Shown one piece after another: positions 16,842 to 25,908 of a DNA stretch of 64,000 bases (position 1 is the stretch's first letter; every line of letters starts with the position of its first letter). Position numbers and translations under genes: made by a program. The stretch is from DASSQJ01 sp963773655 (lineage in GTDB: Bacteria; Actinomycetota; Actinomycetes; Actinomycetales; Dermatophilaceae): positions 186,001 to 250,000 of the forward strand of contig CAVZBX010000003.1 in the NCBI GenBank assembly GCA_963773655.1, written 5' to 3'. The notes beneath the pieces were generated by a model, which had not been told where the DNA came from, searched no databases, and was given only the letters and a program-made list of their open reading frames with translations.

Positions 16842-17009
16842 GACAGGGAGGACACCACGACGGCGGGGGCTCGGCAAGTCGAGAGGCCTGTTCCGGCGTG
16901 TCGTGCGGCCGCACGACGGCGTCGACGGTGGTCGACGACGGCGTCGCCCTCGGCGCGCCGCCACCGGGTGGGCGGAACCGGGTCCGCCGTGCCGGACAGC
17001 GCCTCCGGC

Positions 17010-20000
17010 TCAGCCGGACAGCAGTTCGCGCAGGTCGTCGGCGCTGAGCGCCGAGGACATCGCGGCGCCCTCGTCGACGACCCGGGCGAAGAGGTCGCGC
17101 TTGCGCTCCTGGAGCGCGACCACCTTCTCCTCGATGGTGTCGCGCGAGACCATCCGGTAGACGTTGACCGGGCGGGTCTGGCCGATCCGGTGCGTGCGGT
17201 CGACCGCCTGCGCCTCGGCGGCCGGGTTCCACCACGGGTCGAGGACGAAGACGTAGTCGGCCTCGGTGAGGGTGAGGCCGAAGCCGCCCGCCTTGAGCGA
17301 GATGAGGAAGACCGGCGCGTCACCCTCGCGGAACGCGGCGATCCGCTCCGGGCGGTTGCGCGTGCTCCCGTCGAGGTACTCGTAGCCGATGCCCTCCTCC
17401 TCGAGCCGCCGGCGGACGACCGCGAGGAAGCCGGTGAACTGGCTGAAGACCAGCGCCCGGTGGCCCTCCTCGGCGAGCTCGCCGAGCTGCTCGACGAGGG
17501 CGTCGACCTTGGCCGAGCTGGCCAGGCCGGCGTACTGCTCGTCGACGAGGGCGGGGTCGAGGGCGAGCTGGCGGAGGGCGGTGAGGGCGCGCAGCACGGC
17601 CATCCGGTTGCCGTCGAGGTCGTCGATGAGCCCGAGCAGCCGCTGCCGCTCCCGCTGGAGGTGCCGGTCGTAGACGGCGCGGTGCCTCGGGTGGAGGTCG
17701 ACGGTGAGCACCTGCTCCTGCTTCGGCGGCAGCTCCGCCGCCACCGCCTCCTTGGTGCGGCGCAGCATCAGCGGCCGGATGCGGCGGCGCAGCGCGGCGA
17801 GGCGCTCGCGGTCGCCGTCGCGCTCGACCGGGTTGGCCCACTGCTCCTTGAAGTGCCGCGGCCGCGGGTAGAGCCCCGGCGCGACGATCGAGAGCAGCGA
17901 CCACAGGTCCATCAGCGAGTTCTCGAGCGGCGTGCCCGTGATCGCGAACTTCGCCCGGGCGGTGAGCCGCCGGACCGCCTGGTAGGTCTTGGCCTGGTGG
18001 TTCTTGACGAACTGGGCCTCGTCGAGGACCACGGCGGACCACGGCCGGGACCGGAAGTGCTCCTCGTCGATCCGGGCCACCGTGTACGAGGTGATGACGA
18101 GGTCGGCGTCGGCGACCACGTCGTCGAGGCGGCGTCGGGCCTTGCCACGGGTGCGGTCGACGACGGCGACCCGCAGGTCCGGCGCGAAGCGGGCGGCCTC
18201 CCCGGCCCACGTGGAGAGCACCGACGTGGGCGCCACGACGAGCGCCGGGTGCTCGAGCTCGCCCCGCTCGCGGGCGCGGAGCACCATCGCGAGCATCTGC
18301 ACCGTCTTGCCGAGCCCCATGTCGTCGGCGAGCACCCCACCGAGCCCGGCGTCCCAGAGCAGCGAGAGCCACCGGAAGCCGTCGACCTGGTAGGGCCGCA
18401 GCGTGGCGGCGAGACCGGCGGGCACCTCGGCCGGCTCGGCCGTCTCGAGGTCGAGCAGGCGGCCCACGGTGCGGCTCCACCGCGCGCTCTGCTCCTCGAC
18501 GACCCCGAGCGCCGCGAGCTCCTCCCAGAGCCCCACGTGCACCGCCGAGATGCGCATCGGGCCGGACGGGTGGTCCTGCAGCGCCCGCGCCTCCTCGACG
18601 AGCCGCCGCAACGTCTCCAGCTCCGGGCGGTCGAGGGAGAACCAGGTTCCCGACTCGAGGATCAGGTGCTCGTGGCCCCGGGCGAGGGCCTCGATGAGCG
18701 GGGCCAGCGGCACCTCCTCGCCGGCGACGGTGACCGAGATGCCGAGGTCGAACCAGTCGGTGGCTCCGGAGCCGCCGGCGTCGGTGGCGGACACCGAGAT
18801 GAGCGGCGCCTCGTCGGTCTCGCTGTAGTCGGCGATCTCACCGTCGACGGTGAGGTCGAGGCCGGGGTGCTCCTCCAGCACCGGGAGGAGGCCGGCGAGC
18901 GCGACGGTGCTGAAGCCGTGCAGGCGCAGCTCGGGGACCAGCCGGGGACGCCGGCCGACCAGCTGCCACAGCGGCGCGAACCCCGCCACCTCCGGGACCT
19001 CGCGGAGCTCGTCGACCAGCCGGTGCTCGGCCGCCCGGTCGCGCATCGGGTCGGCGGCCTCGGCGTCCAGCGGCACCAGCACCCCACCTCCCGCCTCGCC
19101 GTAGCGGAAGCCCCAGCGCAGGTGGGTGCGGTGCCCCGGCTCCACCGTGACCGTCAGCGACAGCCGCGGCGGCACCGCGTCGGGCAGCGGGAGGTCGGGG
19201 GAGAGGCTGCGGACCTGCGCCTTGCGCCGCAGACCCGGCAGGTGGGTGACGGTGAACCGGGCCCAGTCCTCCTCGGGCACCTCGATGCTGCCGAGGTCGA
19301 GCAGGCGCTGACGGGTGGAGTCGAGCGGCTCGGCGAGGGCGCCGACGACGAGGGTGTCGCCGTCGCGCAGCCAGAACCCGGTGGCGGGGGAGCCGACGAG
19401 GTGGGTGTCGGTGCCGGGGTCGACGGGAAGGTCGAGGTGGGGGTGCAGCTCGGCGCCGTCGTCGGTGCGGGTGACGTCGACGACGAGCTCGGCCACCTCG
19501 GGGGCGAAGGCCACGTGCCCCTCGCCGCGCAGGTCGGTGAGCAGCCGGACGCCGGCCCGGTCGGCGGCCCGGAGCAGCTGCACCCAGGCGGGGCCGAGGT
19601 GGTCGAGGAGGATCGCGTCGGGCATCCGGCCGTACCCGAACGCCCGCATCGAGCGGCGGTGGGCGTCAGCGAGGGCGGTCAGCGCGTCGCGGTGCTCGTC
19701 GCTGAAGCTGACGGTGCCGTAGCCGTAGTAGCCGCCGGCGAAGGACTCCCAGGAGACGCCGGTGCGGATCCACTGCCCGCGCACGCCGGGGACGACCGGG
19801 CGGAGCCGCAGCTGGGCGCGGCCGGTGTCGTCGGCCGCCCGTGCGCGCCCCCTCGTGGGGGCGGCGGACTCCACGAGGAGCCCGACCGGTGTCGTCTCGA
19901 GCGGGACGTCGTCGTCGAGCAGGCCACCGAGGGCGCGCTCCCACGTGGGTCGGGGGGCGGGTGCCGGGGCCGCCGCCTCACCGGCGGCGCGGTCGAGGAG

Positions 20001-20339
20001 CGGCTGCCGGTGGCGGACCTCCGCGGCGACCGCGACCGCGTGCTTGCAGTCGGTGGCGATCGGGCAGGAGCACTGGCTGTACCAGCGGCGCAGCGGGAGC
20101 CGGCCGGGGGCGGAGGGGTCGGCGTGGGGGCGCAGCCCCACCCGGGTCGTGTAGGTCTGGCCCGCGCTGCCGCCGACCCACCCGGTGGCGTCGAGGCCGT
20201 CGTCGGAGACCTCGCACTCGTGGACTCGGTGCTGGCGCTGGTACGCGAGGCCACGGGCGACGGTGACCGTGCCGCAGGCGTCGCTGAGGTCGGCGTTGGT
20301 GAGGTCGGCGAGCCGCCGGGCGGCGAACACCCGCGCCAT
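17010..20339 (-). CDS. SNF2-family DNA-dependent ATPase/helicase with SWIM zinc finger
   Basis: The 1109-residue protein has an N-terminal SWIM finger (CSCPIATDCKH, about residue 100), a long middle region, and a SNF2 ATPase core. The core has DDMGLGKTVQMLAMV (Walker A, near 670), DEAQFVKN (DEAH-type box, near 770), ITGTPLENSLMDLWSLLSI (motif III) and LVFSQFTGFL through GGFGLTLTEADYVFVLDPWWNPAAEAQAVDRTHRIGQ (motifs IV-VI). It should be an ATP-driven DNA translocase acting on protein-DNA complexes; bacterial targets, such as RNA polymerase recycling for RapA, are not settled for this SWIM branch. It stands alone on the minus strand. Confidence 0.93.
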   Translation of the reverse strand: MARVFAARRLADLTNADLSDACGTVTVARGLAYQRQHRVHECEVSDDGLDATGWVGGSAGQTYTTRVGLRPHADPSAPGRLPLRRWYSQCSCPIATDCKHAVAVAAEVRHRQPLLDRAAGEAAAPAPAPRPTWERALGGLLDDDVPLETTPVGLLVESAAPTRGRARAADDTGRAQLRLRPVVPGVRGQWIRTGVSWESFAGGYYGYGTVSFSDEHRDALTALADAHRRSMRAFGYGRMPDAILLDHLGPAWVQLLRAADRAGVRLLTDLRGEGHVAFAPEVAELVVDVTRTDDGAELHPHLDLPVDPGTDTHLVGSPATGFWLRDGDTLVVGALAEPLDSTRQRLLDLGSIEVPEEDWARFTVTHLPGLRRKAQVRSLSPDLPLPDAVPPRLSLTVTVEPGHRTHLRWGFRYGEAGGGVLVPLDAEAADPMRDRAAEHRLVDELREVPEVAGFAPLWQLVGRRPRLVPELRLHGFSTVALAGLLPVLEEHPGLDLTVDGEIADYSETDEAPLISVSATDAGGSGATDWFDLGISVTVAGEEVPLAPLIEALARGHEHLILESGTWFSLDRPELETLRRLVEEARALQDHPSGPMRISAVHVGLWEELAALGVVEEQSARWSRTVGRLLDLETAEPAEVPAGLAATLRPYQVDGFRWLSLLWDAGLGGVLADDMGLGKTVQMLAMVLRARERGELEHPALVVAPTSVLSTWAGEAARFAPDLRVAVVDRTRGKARRRLDDVVADADLVITSYTVARIDEEHFRSRPWSAVVLDEAQFVKNHQAKTYQAVRRLTARAKFAITGTPLENSLMDLWSLLSIVAPGLYPRPRHFKEQWANPVERDGDRERLAALRRRIRPLMLRRTKEAVAAELPPKQEQVLTVDLHPRHRAVYDRHLQRERQRLLGLIDDLDGNRMAVLRALTALRQLALDPALVDEQYAGLASSAKVDALVEQLGELAEEGHRALVFSQFTGFLAVVRRRLEEEGIGYEYLDGSTRNRPERIAAFREGDAPVFLISLKAGGFGLTLTEADYVFVLDPWWNPAAEAQAVDRTHRIGQTRPVNVYRMVSRDTIEEKVVALQERKRDLFARVVDEGAAMSSALSADDLRELLSG

Positions 20340-20461
20340 CTGCCACCTCCTCCGTGCCGCGCGGCGGGGGCGCGTGGCGGCGTCCCCGAACCTCCCAGCC
20401 TAGGCCGCGGCGCCGACGACGACGGCATCCGTCCACAGCCCTCGACGGGTCGGTGCAGGCC

Positions 20462-21178
20462 TCAGGCCGTCCAGCCGGCGGCGCGCCGGGCCTCCAGCCC
20501 GTCGAGGACGACGTCGAGGCCGAAGCGGAACTCGGTCTCGTCGTCGCACCCGCCCAGGCCGGTGGCGGGGTCGTGGGGGTCGCGGGCGACCAGCGCGACC
20601 AGGCGGGCCAGGCTCGGCATCGTCGCGGTGAGGTCGCGGGCGGCGGACACGGCGTCGTCGTCGTCCTCGGGGGCATCGGCGGCGAACAGCTCGAGGTGGA
20701 ACCCCAGGGCCCTGCTGCCCAGGGCGTGCAGCGCGTGGTGCACCAGGTCGTCGGAGAACCCCGCGGCGAAGAGCACGGTGCAGAGGTCCTCGTACCAGGG
20801 GTAGGTGACGGCGCCGGGGGTGCCGCGAGCCGCGAGGAGGGCCGGGGCCCACGGGTGGCGGAGCATCGCCGCCCGGGCCCCGAGGAGGCGAGCGCGCACG
20901 ACGTCCCGCCAGTCGTCGTCCGGGCCCACGGTGGTGGGCAGGTGGGACGTGTCGGCGCGCACCTCGGCGAGCACCGTCTCCAGCACGCCGTCGAGCAGCT
21001 CGTCCTTGTTCGCGACGTGCCGGTACAACGCCATCCCCTCCACCCCGAGGACCTCGCCCACGCCGCGCATCGTCACGCCGTCGACCCCGTGGGCGTCGGC
21101 AACCTCGACGGCTGCCGCCAGCACTCGTTCGCGGCTGAGCGGCACCCGCCGCGCCGCCGTGCGCACCTGCTCCGCCAC
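20462..21178 (-). CDS. TetR-family transcriptional repressor
   Basis: The 238-residue regulator has an N-terminal helix-turn-helix (LSRERVLAAAVEVADAHGVDGVTMRGVGEVLGVEGMALYRHVANKDELLDGV) and a TetR_C-type all-helical ligand domain. The GTG at 21178 is chosen because GAGGAGG stands seven bases before it; a longer frame to 21232 lacks such a site. It is divergent from a DUF4386/nitroreductase pair, with two palindromic sites between them, so it probably represses both itself and that pair until a small ligand binds. Confidence 0.88.
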   Translation of the reverse strand: MAEQVRTAARRVPLSRERVLAAAVEVADAHGVDGVTMRGVGEVLGVEGMALYRHVANKDELLDGVLETVLAEVRADTSHLPTTVGPDDDWRDVVRARLLGARAAMLRHPWAPALLAARGTPGAVTYPWYEDLCTVLFAAGFSDDLVHHALHALGSRALGFHLELFAADAPEDDDDAVSAARDLTATMPSLARLVALVARDPHDPATGLGGCDDETEFRFGLDVVLDGLEARRAAGWTA

Positions 21179-21235
21179 CGGACCACCTCCTCGCCGACCG
21201 TACCGCCGCGTCGGTGGCGGGCTGGACGTCACGGA

Positions 21236-21269
21236 GTTTACCGTGTAAACATGGGTTTACGTCGTAAAC
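21236..21269. promoter_or_regulatory. Double TetR operator, two perfect 15-bp palindromes
   Basis: GTTTACCGTGTAAAC (21236-21250) and GTTTACGTCGTAAAC (21255-21269) share perfect GTTTAC/GTAAAC arms around three-base centres. The centres are 19 bases apart, about two helical turns. They lie between the TetR gene and its divergent neighbour, so they are the likely binding sites of that repressor. Confidence 0.8.
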
Positions 21270-21292
21270 GACACCCACCCGAGGAGCGCACG

Positions 21293-22015
21293 ATGACGAC
21301 CACCCACCGCCCCGAGGCCGCCACGGTCCGCACCAGCGGGTCGACCACCGCGCCCGGGGCCGCCGACCCCGCCCGCCGCCACGCCGCTGTCACCGCGGGC
21401 GCCGGCCTGCTGGCCATGGCCGCCGTCGCGGTGCCCGCCGACGCCGCCCTGCAGCCCCTCGTCGGCGCGGCCACGCCGGCCGCCCTCGCCGACCTGATCG
21501 CGGGCGGTGCGGCCACCGCCCGGGTGGCCGTCCTCGGCTTCCTCGTGGTCGTCGTCCTCGACCTCGTCGTCGCCTGGGGCCTGGCCCGGTTCCTCCAGCG
21601 CGACACGCCCTCGCTGGCCACGCTGTCCGGTTGGCTGCGCGTCGGGTACGCGGGGATGCTCGGCGCGGCCGTCATCCGGCTCGGCGAGGGGGTGCGAGCC
21701 GGAGGTGACGACCCCGCCGCGGCGTTCGCCGGCGTCCAGGGCTTCGCCGAGGGGTGGCGGCTCGCGCTGTTCGTCTTCGGGGTGCACCTCCTCGTCCTCG
21801 GCGCCGCGCTGTTCCGCACCCGGGGCGTGCCGCGCTGGCTCGCCGGCGCCGTCGTCCTCTCCGGCGCGGCGTACGTGGCCGACACGGCGGTCCGGACCCT
21901 GCTCGCCGACCCCGGCACGGCCGGTACGGCGTGGACGGTGGTCGTCGCGGTGCTCGCCACGGTCGGCGAGCTCGGCTTCGCCCTGTGGCTGCTCGCGCGG
22001 GGGCGGCGGTCGTGA
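21293..22015 (+). CDS. DUF4386-like integral membrane protein
   Basis: The 240-residue protein has a polar N-terminus of about 28 residues, then six hydrophobic segments and short charged loops. The organisation (RFLQRDTPSLATLSGWLRVGYAGMLG in the loop after helix 2) matches DUF4386 proteins, whose function is unknown. The ATG has GAGGAG ten bases upstream and lies 24 bases past the double TetR palindrome, so expression is probably repressed by the divergent regulator. The end overlaps the next gene (GTGA). Confidence 0.75.
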   Translation: MTTTHRPEAATVRTSGSTTAPGAADPARRHAAVTAGAGLLAMAAVAVPADAALQPLVGAATPAALADLIAGGAATARVAVLGFLVVVVLDLVVAWGLARFLQRDTPSLATLSGWLRVGYAGMLGAAVIRLGEGVRAGGDDPAAAFAGVQGFAEGWRLALFVFGVHLLVLGAALFRTRGVPRWLAGAVVLSGAAYVADTAVRTLLADPGTAGTAWTVVVAVLATVGELGFALWLLARGRRS

Positions 22016-22536
22016 GCCCGCTCCTGCTCCTCGGTGGCGCCGCCGTGGTGCTGCCGGCCGCGGCAGCGGGGGCGTTCGTCCTCGGCCTGCGCCGGCGTGA
22101 CCCCCGCGTCGTCGGGGCGGTCACGCGCTGGCAGCGCTCCAGCGTCAACCCGCGGCAGCTCGCGACGGCGGGCACGACCGGGGCGCGGATGTCGGTGGTC
22201 CAGCACGTGGGCCGTCGCTCCGGCCGGGCCTACGAGACGCCGGTGGGGGTCACCGAGGCGGACGGCGTGCTGCTCGTCATGCTGCCCTACGGCCCGACCA
22301 CCGACTGGGTGCGCAACGTGCGGGCCGCGGGCGGTGCCGTGGTGCGGCACCGGGGCCGCCGCCTGGACGTCAGCGAGCCCGAGGTGAGGCCGGTCGGCGA
22401 GGTCAGGAGCGCGCTCGGCGCCGGTGACCGCTGGGCCGCACGGGCCTTCGGCATCCGGGAGGTCCTGGTGCTCCGCCCCACCGGCACCACCCCGCGGAGT
22501 CGGGAGCACCCCGGCAGCCCGCCCGCAGCACCCTGA
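22012..22536 (+). CDS. Deazaflavin-dependent nitroreductase-family protein (Ddn-like)
   Basis: The 174-residue protein has an N-terminal hydrophobic segment (SPLLLLGGAAVVLPAAAAGAFVLG). A Ddn-type split barrel follows: VVQHVGRRSGRAYETPVGV, LLVMLPYGPTTDWVRNVRAAGGAVV and a C-terminal LRPTGTT. Relatives bind F420 or related flavins and reduce quinones or nitroaromatics at the membrane; binding here is inferred. It is translationally coupled to the DUF4386 gene and so is part of the same TetR-controlled unit. Confidence 0.8.
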   Translation: MSPLLLLGGAAVVLPAAAAGAFVLGLRRRDPRVVGAVTRWQRSSVNPRQLATAGTTGARMSVVQHVGRRSGRAYETPVGVTEADGVLLVMLPYGPTTDWVRNVRAAGGAVVRHRGRRLDVSEPEVRPVGEVRSALGAGDRWAARAFGIREVLVLRPTGTTPRSREHPGSPPAAP

Positions 22537-22644
22537 CCCTGACGCGGTGCCGCGGGGTCGGGAGCACTGCGCCCGCTCACCGGCGGCTCGCCCACGGCGC
22601 CTCGCAGCTCTTCTCGCTCCGCTCGGTGAGGAGTACCGTCACAG

Positions 22645-22781
22645 GAACGGATCCGCCGGCGACGCCATCACGGCATCCGTTCGCGGACGCCGTCCGGCTG
22701 CGGGCATGCCCACGCGAGGAGCGTGGGGCCACCACGTCGGCGATGCGCCGACGTCGGGGCTGGAGACGGCCGGACGTCTCC
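22645..22781 (+). promoter_or_regulatory. Highly folded leader with consecutive stem-loops upstream of the binding-protein gene
   Basis: Four well-defined inverted repeats follow one another: GAACGGAT (22645) with ATCCGTTC (22675), CCCACGC with GCGTGGG (22709-22727), ACGTCGGCG with CGCCGACGT (22734-22754), and GGAGACG with CGTCTCC (22762-22781). A weaker GGACGCCGTCC stem lies between the first two. TACCGT at 22634 is a suitable -10. It could be a structured 5' leader or a small RNA; I do not recognise a known riboswitch. Confidence 0.45.
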
Positions 22782-22814
22782 CGCAGGCCCGGGACGTGAC
22801 TGAGGAGGGGCGCG

Positions 22815-24458
22815 ATGCGAGGGAGGGTCGCCGCGGCCGCAGGCGTCTCGGCGCTGGCGCTCCTCGTCGCCGCGTGCAGCGGGGGTGCCGGGAGCAGCAA
22901 CGGCTCCGGCACCAGCTCGGCACCGCCCGGCGGCGAGATCGTCGTCAACGGGTGCGAGCCCCAGGGTCCCCTCGTCGCCGGCGACACGGCCGAGGTCTGC
23001 GGAGGGAACGTCCTGTCGACCCTGACGTCGCAGCTCGTCCACTACGACTCCGTGACCGCCGAGCCGGAGAACGACATCGCCGAGTCGATCACGACCGACG
23101 ACAACCAGCACTTCACGGTGACGCTCAGGCCCGGGTACACGTTCAGCGACGGCACCGAGGTGAAGGCGCGCAACTTCGTCGACGCGTGGAACTACACCGG
23201 CTACGCCCCGAACGGGCAGCGCAACTCGCACTTCTTCGCACCCATCGAGGGCTACGCCGACCTGCAGTGCCCCGAGCCCGACTGCGTGGAGGACCCGAAG
23301 GCCACGCGGATGTCGGGCCTCGAGGTCGTCGACGACCACACGTTCACGATCACGACCACCGAGAAGGTCGCGAACCTCCCGGTGCGCCTCGGGTACACGG
23401 GGTTCGCCCCCCAGCCGGACTCGTTCTTCGAGGACCCGCAGGCCTTCGGGAAGAACCCGGTCGGCGCCGGCCCGTTCATGTTCGACCACTGGACCCGGAG
23501 CGAGGAGATCGTGGTCATGAGGAACCCGAGCTACTCCGGCGACTGGCCCGGCCGGCTCGACCGGATCACGTTCAGGATCTTCCAGGACCTGGATGCGGCG
23601 TACAACGACCTGCTGGGTGGCGGCCTCGACGTGCTCGACCTGCTCCCGCAGAGCGCCCTCGTCGACGACCAGTACACGCGGGACCTCCCGGACCGCAGCG
23701 CCCGGCGGGAGTCGAGCAACTTCACGTACCTCGGGTTCAGGCTGTCCGACCCGGACGTCTCGGACCCGGACGTGCGCCGGGCCATCTCCATGGCCATCGA
23801 CCGGAACGCGATCATCGACCGCATCTTCGACGGCGCCTTCACACCCGCGGCCAGCTGGGCCTCACCCGTGGTGGACGGGTACCAGCCGGGTGCCTGCGGC
23901 GAGTACTGCGAGTTCGACGCCGCCGCGGCGAGGTCCCTGCTGGAGCGGGCCGGTGGCTTCCCCGGTGACACGCTGACCATGAGCTACAACAGCGACGGTG
24001 GCCACAAGCCGATGGCCGAGGCGGTGTGCAACTCCGTCGAGCAGGCGCTCGGCATCGACTGTGTCGCCACGCCCGTCGTCGACTTCTCGACGTTCCTGAC
24101 CAAGCTGGGCGACGGCGAGATCGACGGGATGTGGCGGCTCGGCTGGATCATGGACTACCCCTCCATCGAGAACTACCTCGCCCCCGTCTACGGCAAGGAC
24201 GCGGGCGCCAACTTCTTCGGGTACGAGAGCGAGGCCTTCGACGACCTCCTGGCCCGGGCCGCCCGTGCGCCCTCGGTCGACGAGGCGAACACCCTCTACC
24301 AGGCGGCGGAGCGACGACTGGCCGGGGACTTCCCGTCGATCCCGTTGTGGTTCCGCACGACGACGGTCGGCTGGTCGCACCGGGTCGCCGATGTGGCGAT
24401 CACGGCCTTCGGCGTGCCCGACTACGCCCGGATCACCGTGCAGCAGGAGGCAGGCTGA
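22815..24458 (+). CDS. Peptide/solute ABC transporter substrate-binding lipoprotein (family 5, OppA-like)
   Basis: The 547-residue protein starts with a lipoprotein signal, lipobox LVAAC with Cys21, followed by a Gly/Ser linker. The mature part is SBP_bac_5 type: LTSQLVHYDSVTAEPENDIAESI, the pre-signature HFTVTLRPGYTFSDGTEVKARNFVDAWNY, and RRAISMAIDRNAIID. It should bind oligopeptides or another solute at the outer face of the membrane. No permease or ATPase gene lies next to it, so it is an orphan here and must work with a transporter encoded elsewhere. GAGGAGGGG before the ATG is a strong ribosome site. Confidence 0.9.
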   Translation: MRGRVAAAAGVSALALLVAACSGGAGSSNGSGTSSAPPGGEIVVNGCEPQGPLVAGDTAEVCGGNVLSTLTSQLVHYDSVTAEPENDIAESITTDDNQHFTVTLRPGYTFSDGTEVKARNFVDAWNYTGYAPNGQRNSHFFAPIEGYADLQCPEPDCVEDPKATRMSGLEVVDDHTFTITTTEKVANLPVRLGYTGFAPQPDSFFEDPQAFGKNPVGAGPFMFDHWTRSEEIVVMRNPSYSGDWPGRLDRITFRIFQDLDAAYNDLLGGGLDVLDLLPQSALVDDQYTRDLPDRSARRESSNFTYLGFRLSDPDVSDPDVRRAISMAIDRNAIIDRIFDGAFTPAASWASPVVDGYQPGACGEYCEFDAAAARSLLERAGGFPGDTLTMSYNSDGGHKPMAEAVCNSVEQALGIDCVATPVVDFSTFLTKLGDGEIDGMWRLGWIMDYPSIENYLAPVYGKDAGANFFGYESEAFDDLLARAARAPSVDEANTLYQAAERRLAGDFPSIPLWFRTTTVGWSHRVADVAITAFGVPDYARITVQQEAG

Positions 24459-24546
24459 CCTGGCTCGCGGCCGGGCAGCCGGCATCCGGCGCCCAACCGC
24501 TGGGTCAGCAGCACTCCGCCCGCTCGCCGGCGACGGCTCGGTTCGG

Positions 24547-25908
24547 TCAGGCCGGAAGGACGAGAGCGAACGTCGTGCCGCGCCCCGGCTCGGAGGCCAC
24601 CGCCACCGACCCCCCGTGGGCACGCGCGATGGCGTCCACGACCGCCAGCCCGAGGCCGGTTCCGCCGCTGGCGGTCGAGCGGCCGCTGTCGACGCGGTAG
24701 AAGCGGTCGAACAGGTGGGGCAGGTGCTCGGCGGGGATGCCGGGTCCGGCGTCGGCGACCTCGATGCGCACCGTGCCGTCCTGCCCGGCTCCGGCACGCA
24801 CCGCCACGGAGGTGCCGGCCGGGGTGTGCCGCACCGCGTTCGACGTCAGGCCGACGACCGCCTGCGTGAGCCGGTCGCGGTCGCCGGTGACGACGAGCGA
24901 CCCCGGGACCTCGACCGTGACGGCCCGGTCGGGCGCGACCACCCGCAGGTCGGCGCCGACGTCGCGCAGCAGGGGGCCGAGGTCCACCGGCTCACGCCGC
25001 AGGCCCCGTCCCTCGTCGAGCCCGGCGAGGTCGAGCAGGCCCTCGACGAGCCGCCGCATCCGGGCCGCCTCGTCGCCGATCCGCCGCATCGCGTCGTCGA
25101 CCTCGGCCCGGCCGGCGGCGCCCAGCGGGCCGGGCGGACGGGAGGCGTGGAGGGACGCGTAGCCCTGGAGCGTGGTGAGCGGGGTCCGCAGCTCGTGCGA
25201 GGCGTCGGCGACGAAGCGCCGCATCCGGTCCTGGGTCGCCGCCGTCGTCTCGATCATCGCGTTCAGGGCCTCGCCGAGCCGGCCGGCCTCGGTGCCCGGT
25301 GGGCCGGGGGGCACGCGCCGGCCGGTGTCGCCCGCGGTGATGGCGTCGGCGGCCTCGGTCATCTGCGCGATGGGGCGCAGGCCGAGCCGGTCCACCCACC
25401 AGAGCAGCAGCCCGACGACCGAGGCGATGACCAGCCCGATGAGACCGAGCGTGATCGCCAGGCGTCGGGTGGCCGCGTCCGCCGCGGTCGTCGGGACGGC
25501 GAGCACCGCCTCCCCCCGGCCCGACGCCAGGGTCACGGTGACGACGCGGGCGGCGCGGGCCGCGCCGGACGTCGTCCGCCGGGTCTGCGGGGCCGGCAGG
25601 GTCTCGCCGGGCCGCAACCCGGGAACCAGCCCGGGGTCGGACGTCGGTGCAAGGACCGTGACGAGTCGGCCGTCGGGCCCCATCCGGCCGACGTACACGT
25701 CGCTGAGCCCGGCGACCGCGGCACCCCCCGCCACGCGCTGCGAGGCGATGAGCAGGGCGCGTGGCGTCCCTGCCAGCGCGGTGAGCTGAGCGTCCAGGCG
25801 CCGCACCTCCAGGGTCCGCTGCACCGCGACCACGGCGAGCCCGGCGACGACGAGCACGACGGCGAGGACGGCCACCGCGACGACGAGGCGGCGGCGCAGC
25901 GTCATCAC
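24547..25908 (-). CDS. Sensor histidine kinase
   Basis: The 453-residue kinase has a transmembrane helix at residues 7-30, an extracytoplasmic sensor part and a second helix near 155-175. Then come a HAMP linker (WVDRLGLRPIAQMTEAADAI), HisKA with the phosphoacceptor in DASHELRTPLTTL, and an HATPase with the N box and GGTGLGLAVV (G2). It pairs with the response regulator upstream, whose stop it overlaps by four bases. The stimulus is unknown. The context (divergent secreted Cys-rich protein) suggests envelope sensing, as inference. Confidence 0.93.
   Translation of the reverse strand: MMTLRRRLVVAVAVLAVVLVVAGLAVVAVQRTLEVRRLDAQLTALAGTPRALLIASQRVAGGAAVAGLSDVYVGRMGPDGRLVTVLAPTSDPGLVPGLRPGETLPAPQTRRTTSGAARAARVVTVTLASGRGEAVLAVPTTAADAATRRLAITLGLIGLVIASVVGLLLWWVDRLGLRPIAQMTEAADAITAGDTGRRVPPGPPGTEAGRLGEALNAMIETTAATQDRMRRFVADASHELRTPLTTLQGYASLHASRPPGPLGAAGRAEVDDAMRRIGDEAARMRRLVEGLLDLAGLDEGRGLRREPVDLGPLLRDVGADLRVVAPDRAVTVEVPGSLVVTGDRDRLTQAVVGLTSNAVRHTPAGTSVAVRAGAGQDGTVRIEVADAGPGIPAEHLPHLFDRFYRVDSGRSTASGGTGLGLAVVDAIARAHGGSVAVASEPGRGTTFALVLPA

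Noticed and set aside
16900..16917. Perfect 18-bp palindrome GTCGTGCGGCCGCACGAC
   Set aside because: It lies in a GC-rich gap between the VOC-like gene and the SNF2 gene without a promoter element; by itself it is not enough to call an operator.
16968..20804. A 1278-codon open frame on the plus strand
   Set aside because: It is antisense to the SNF2 gene, has no domain, a biased composition, and exists because high GC leaves few stops in the complementary frame.
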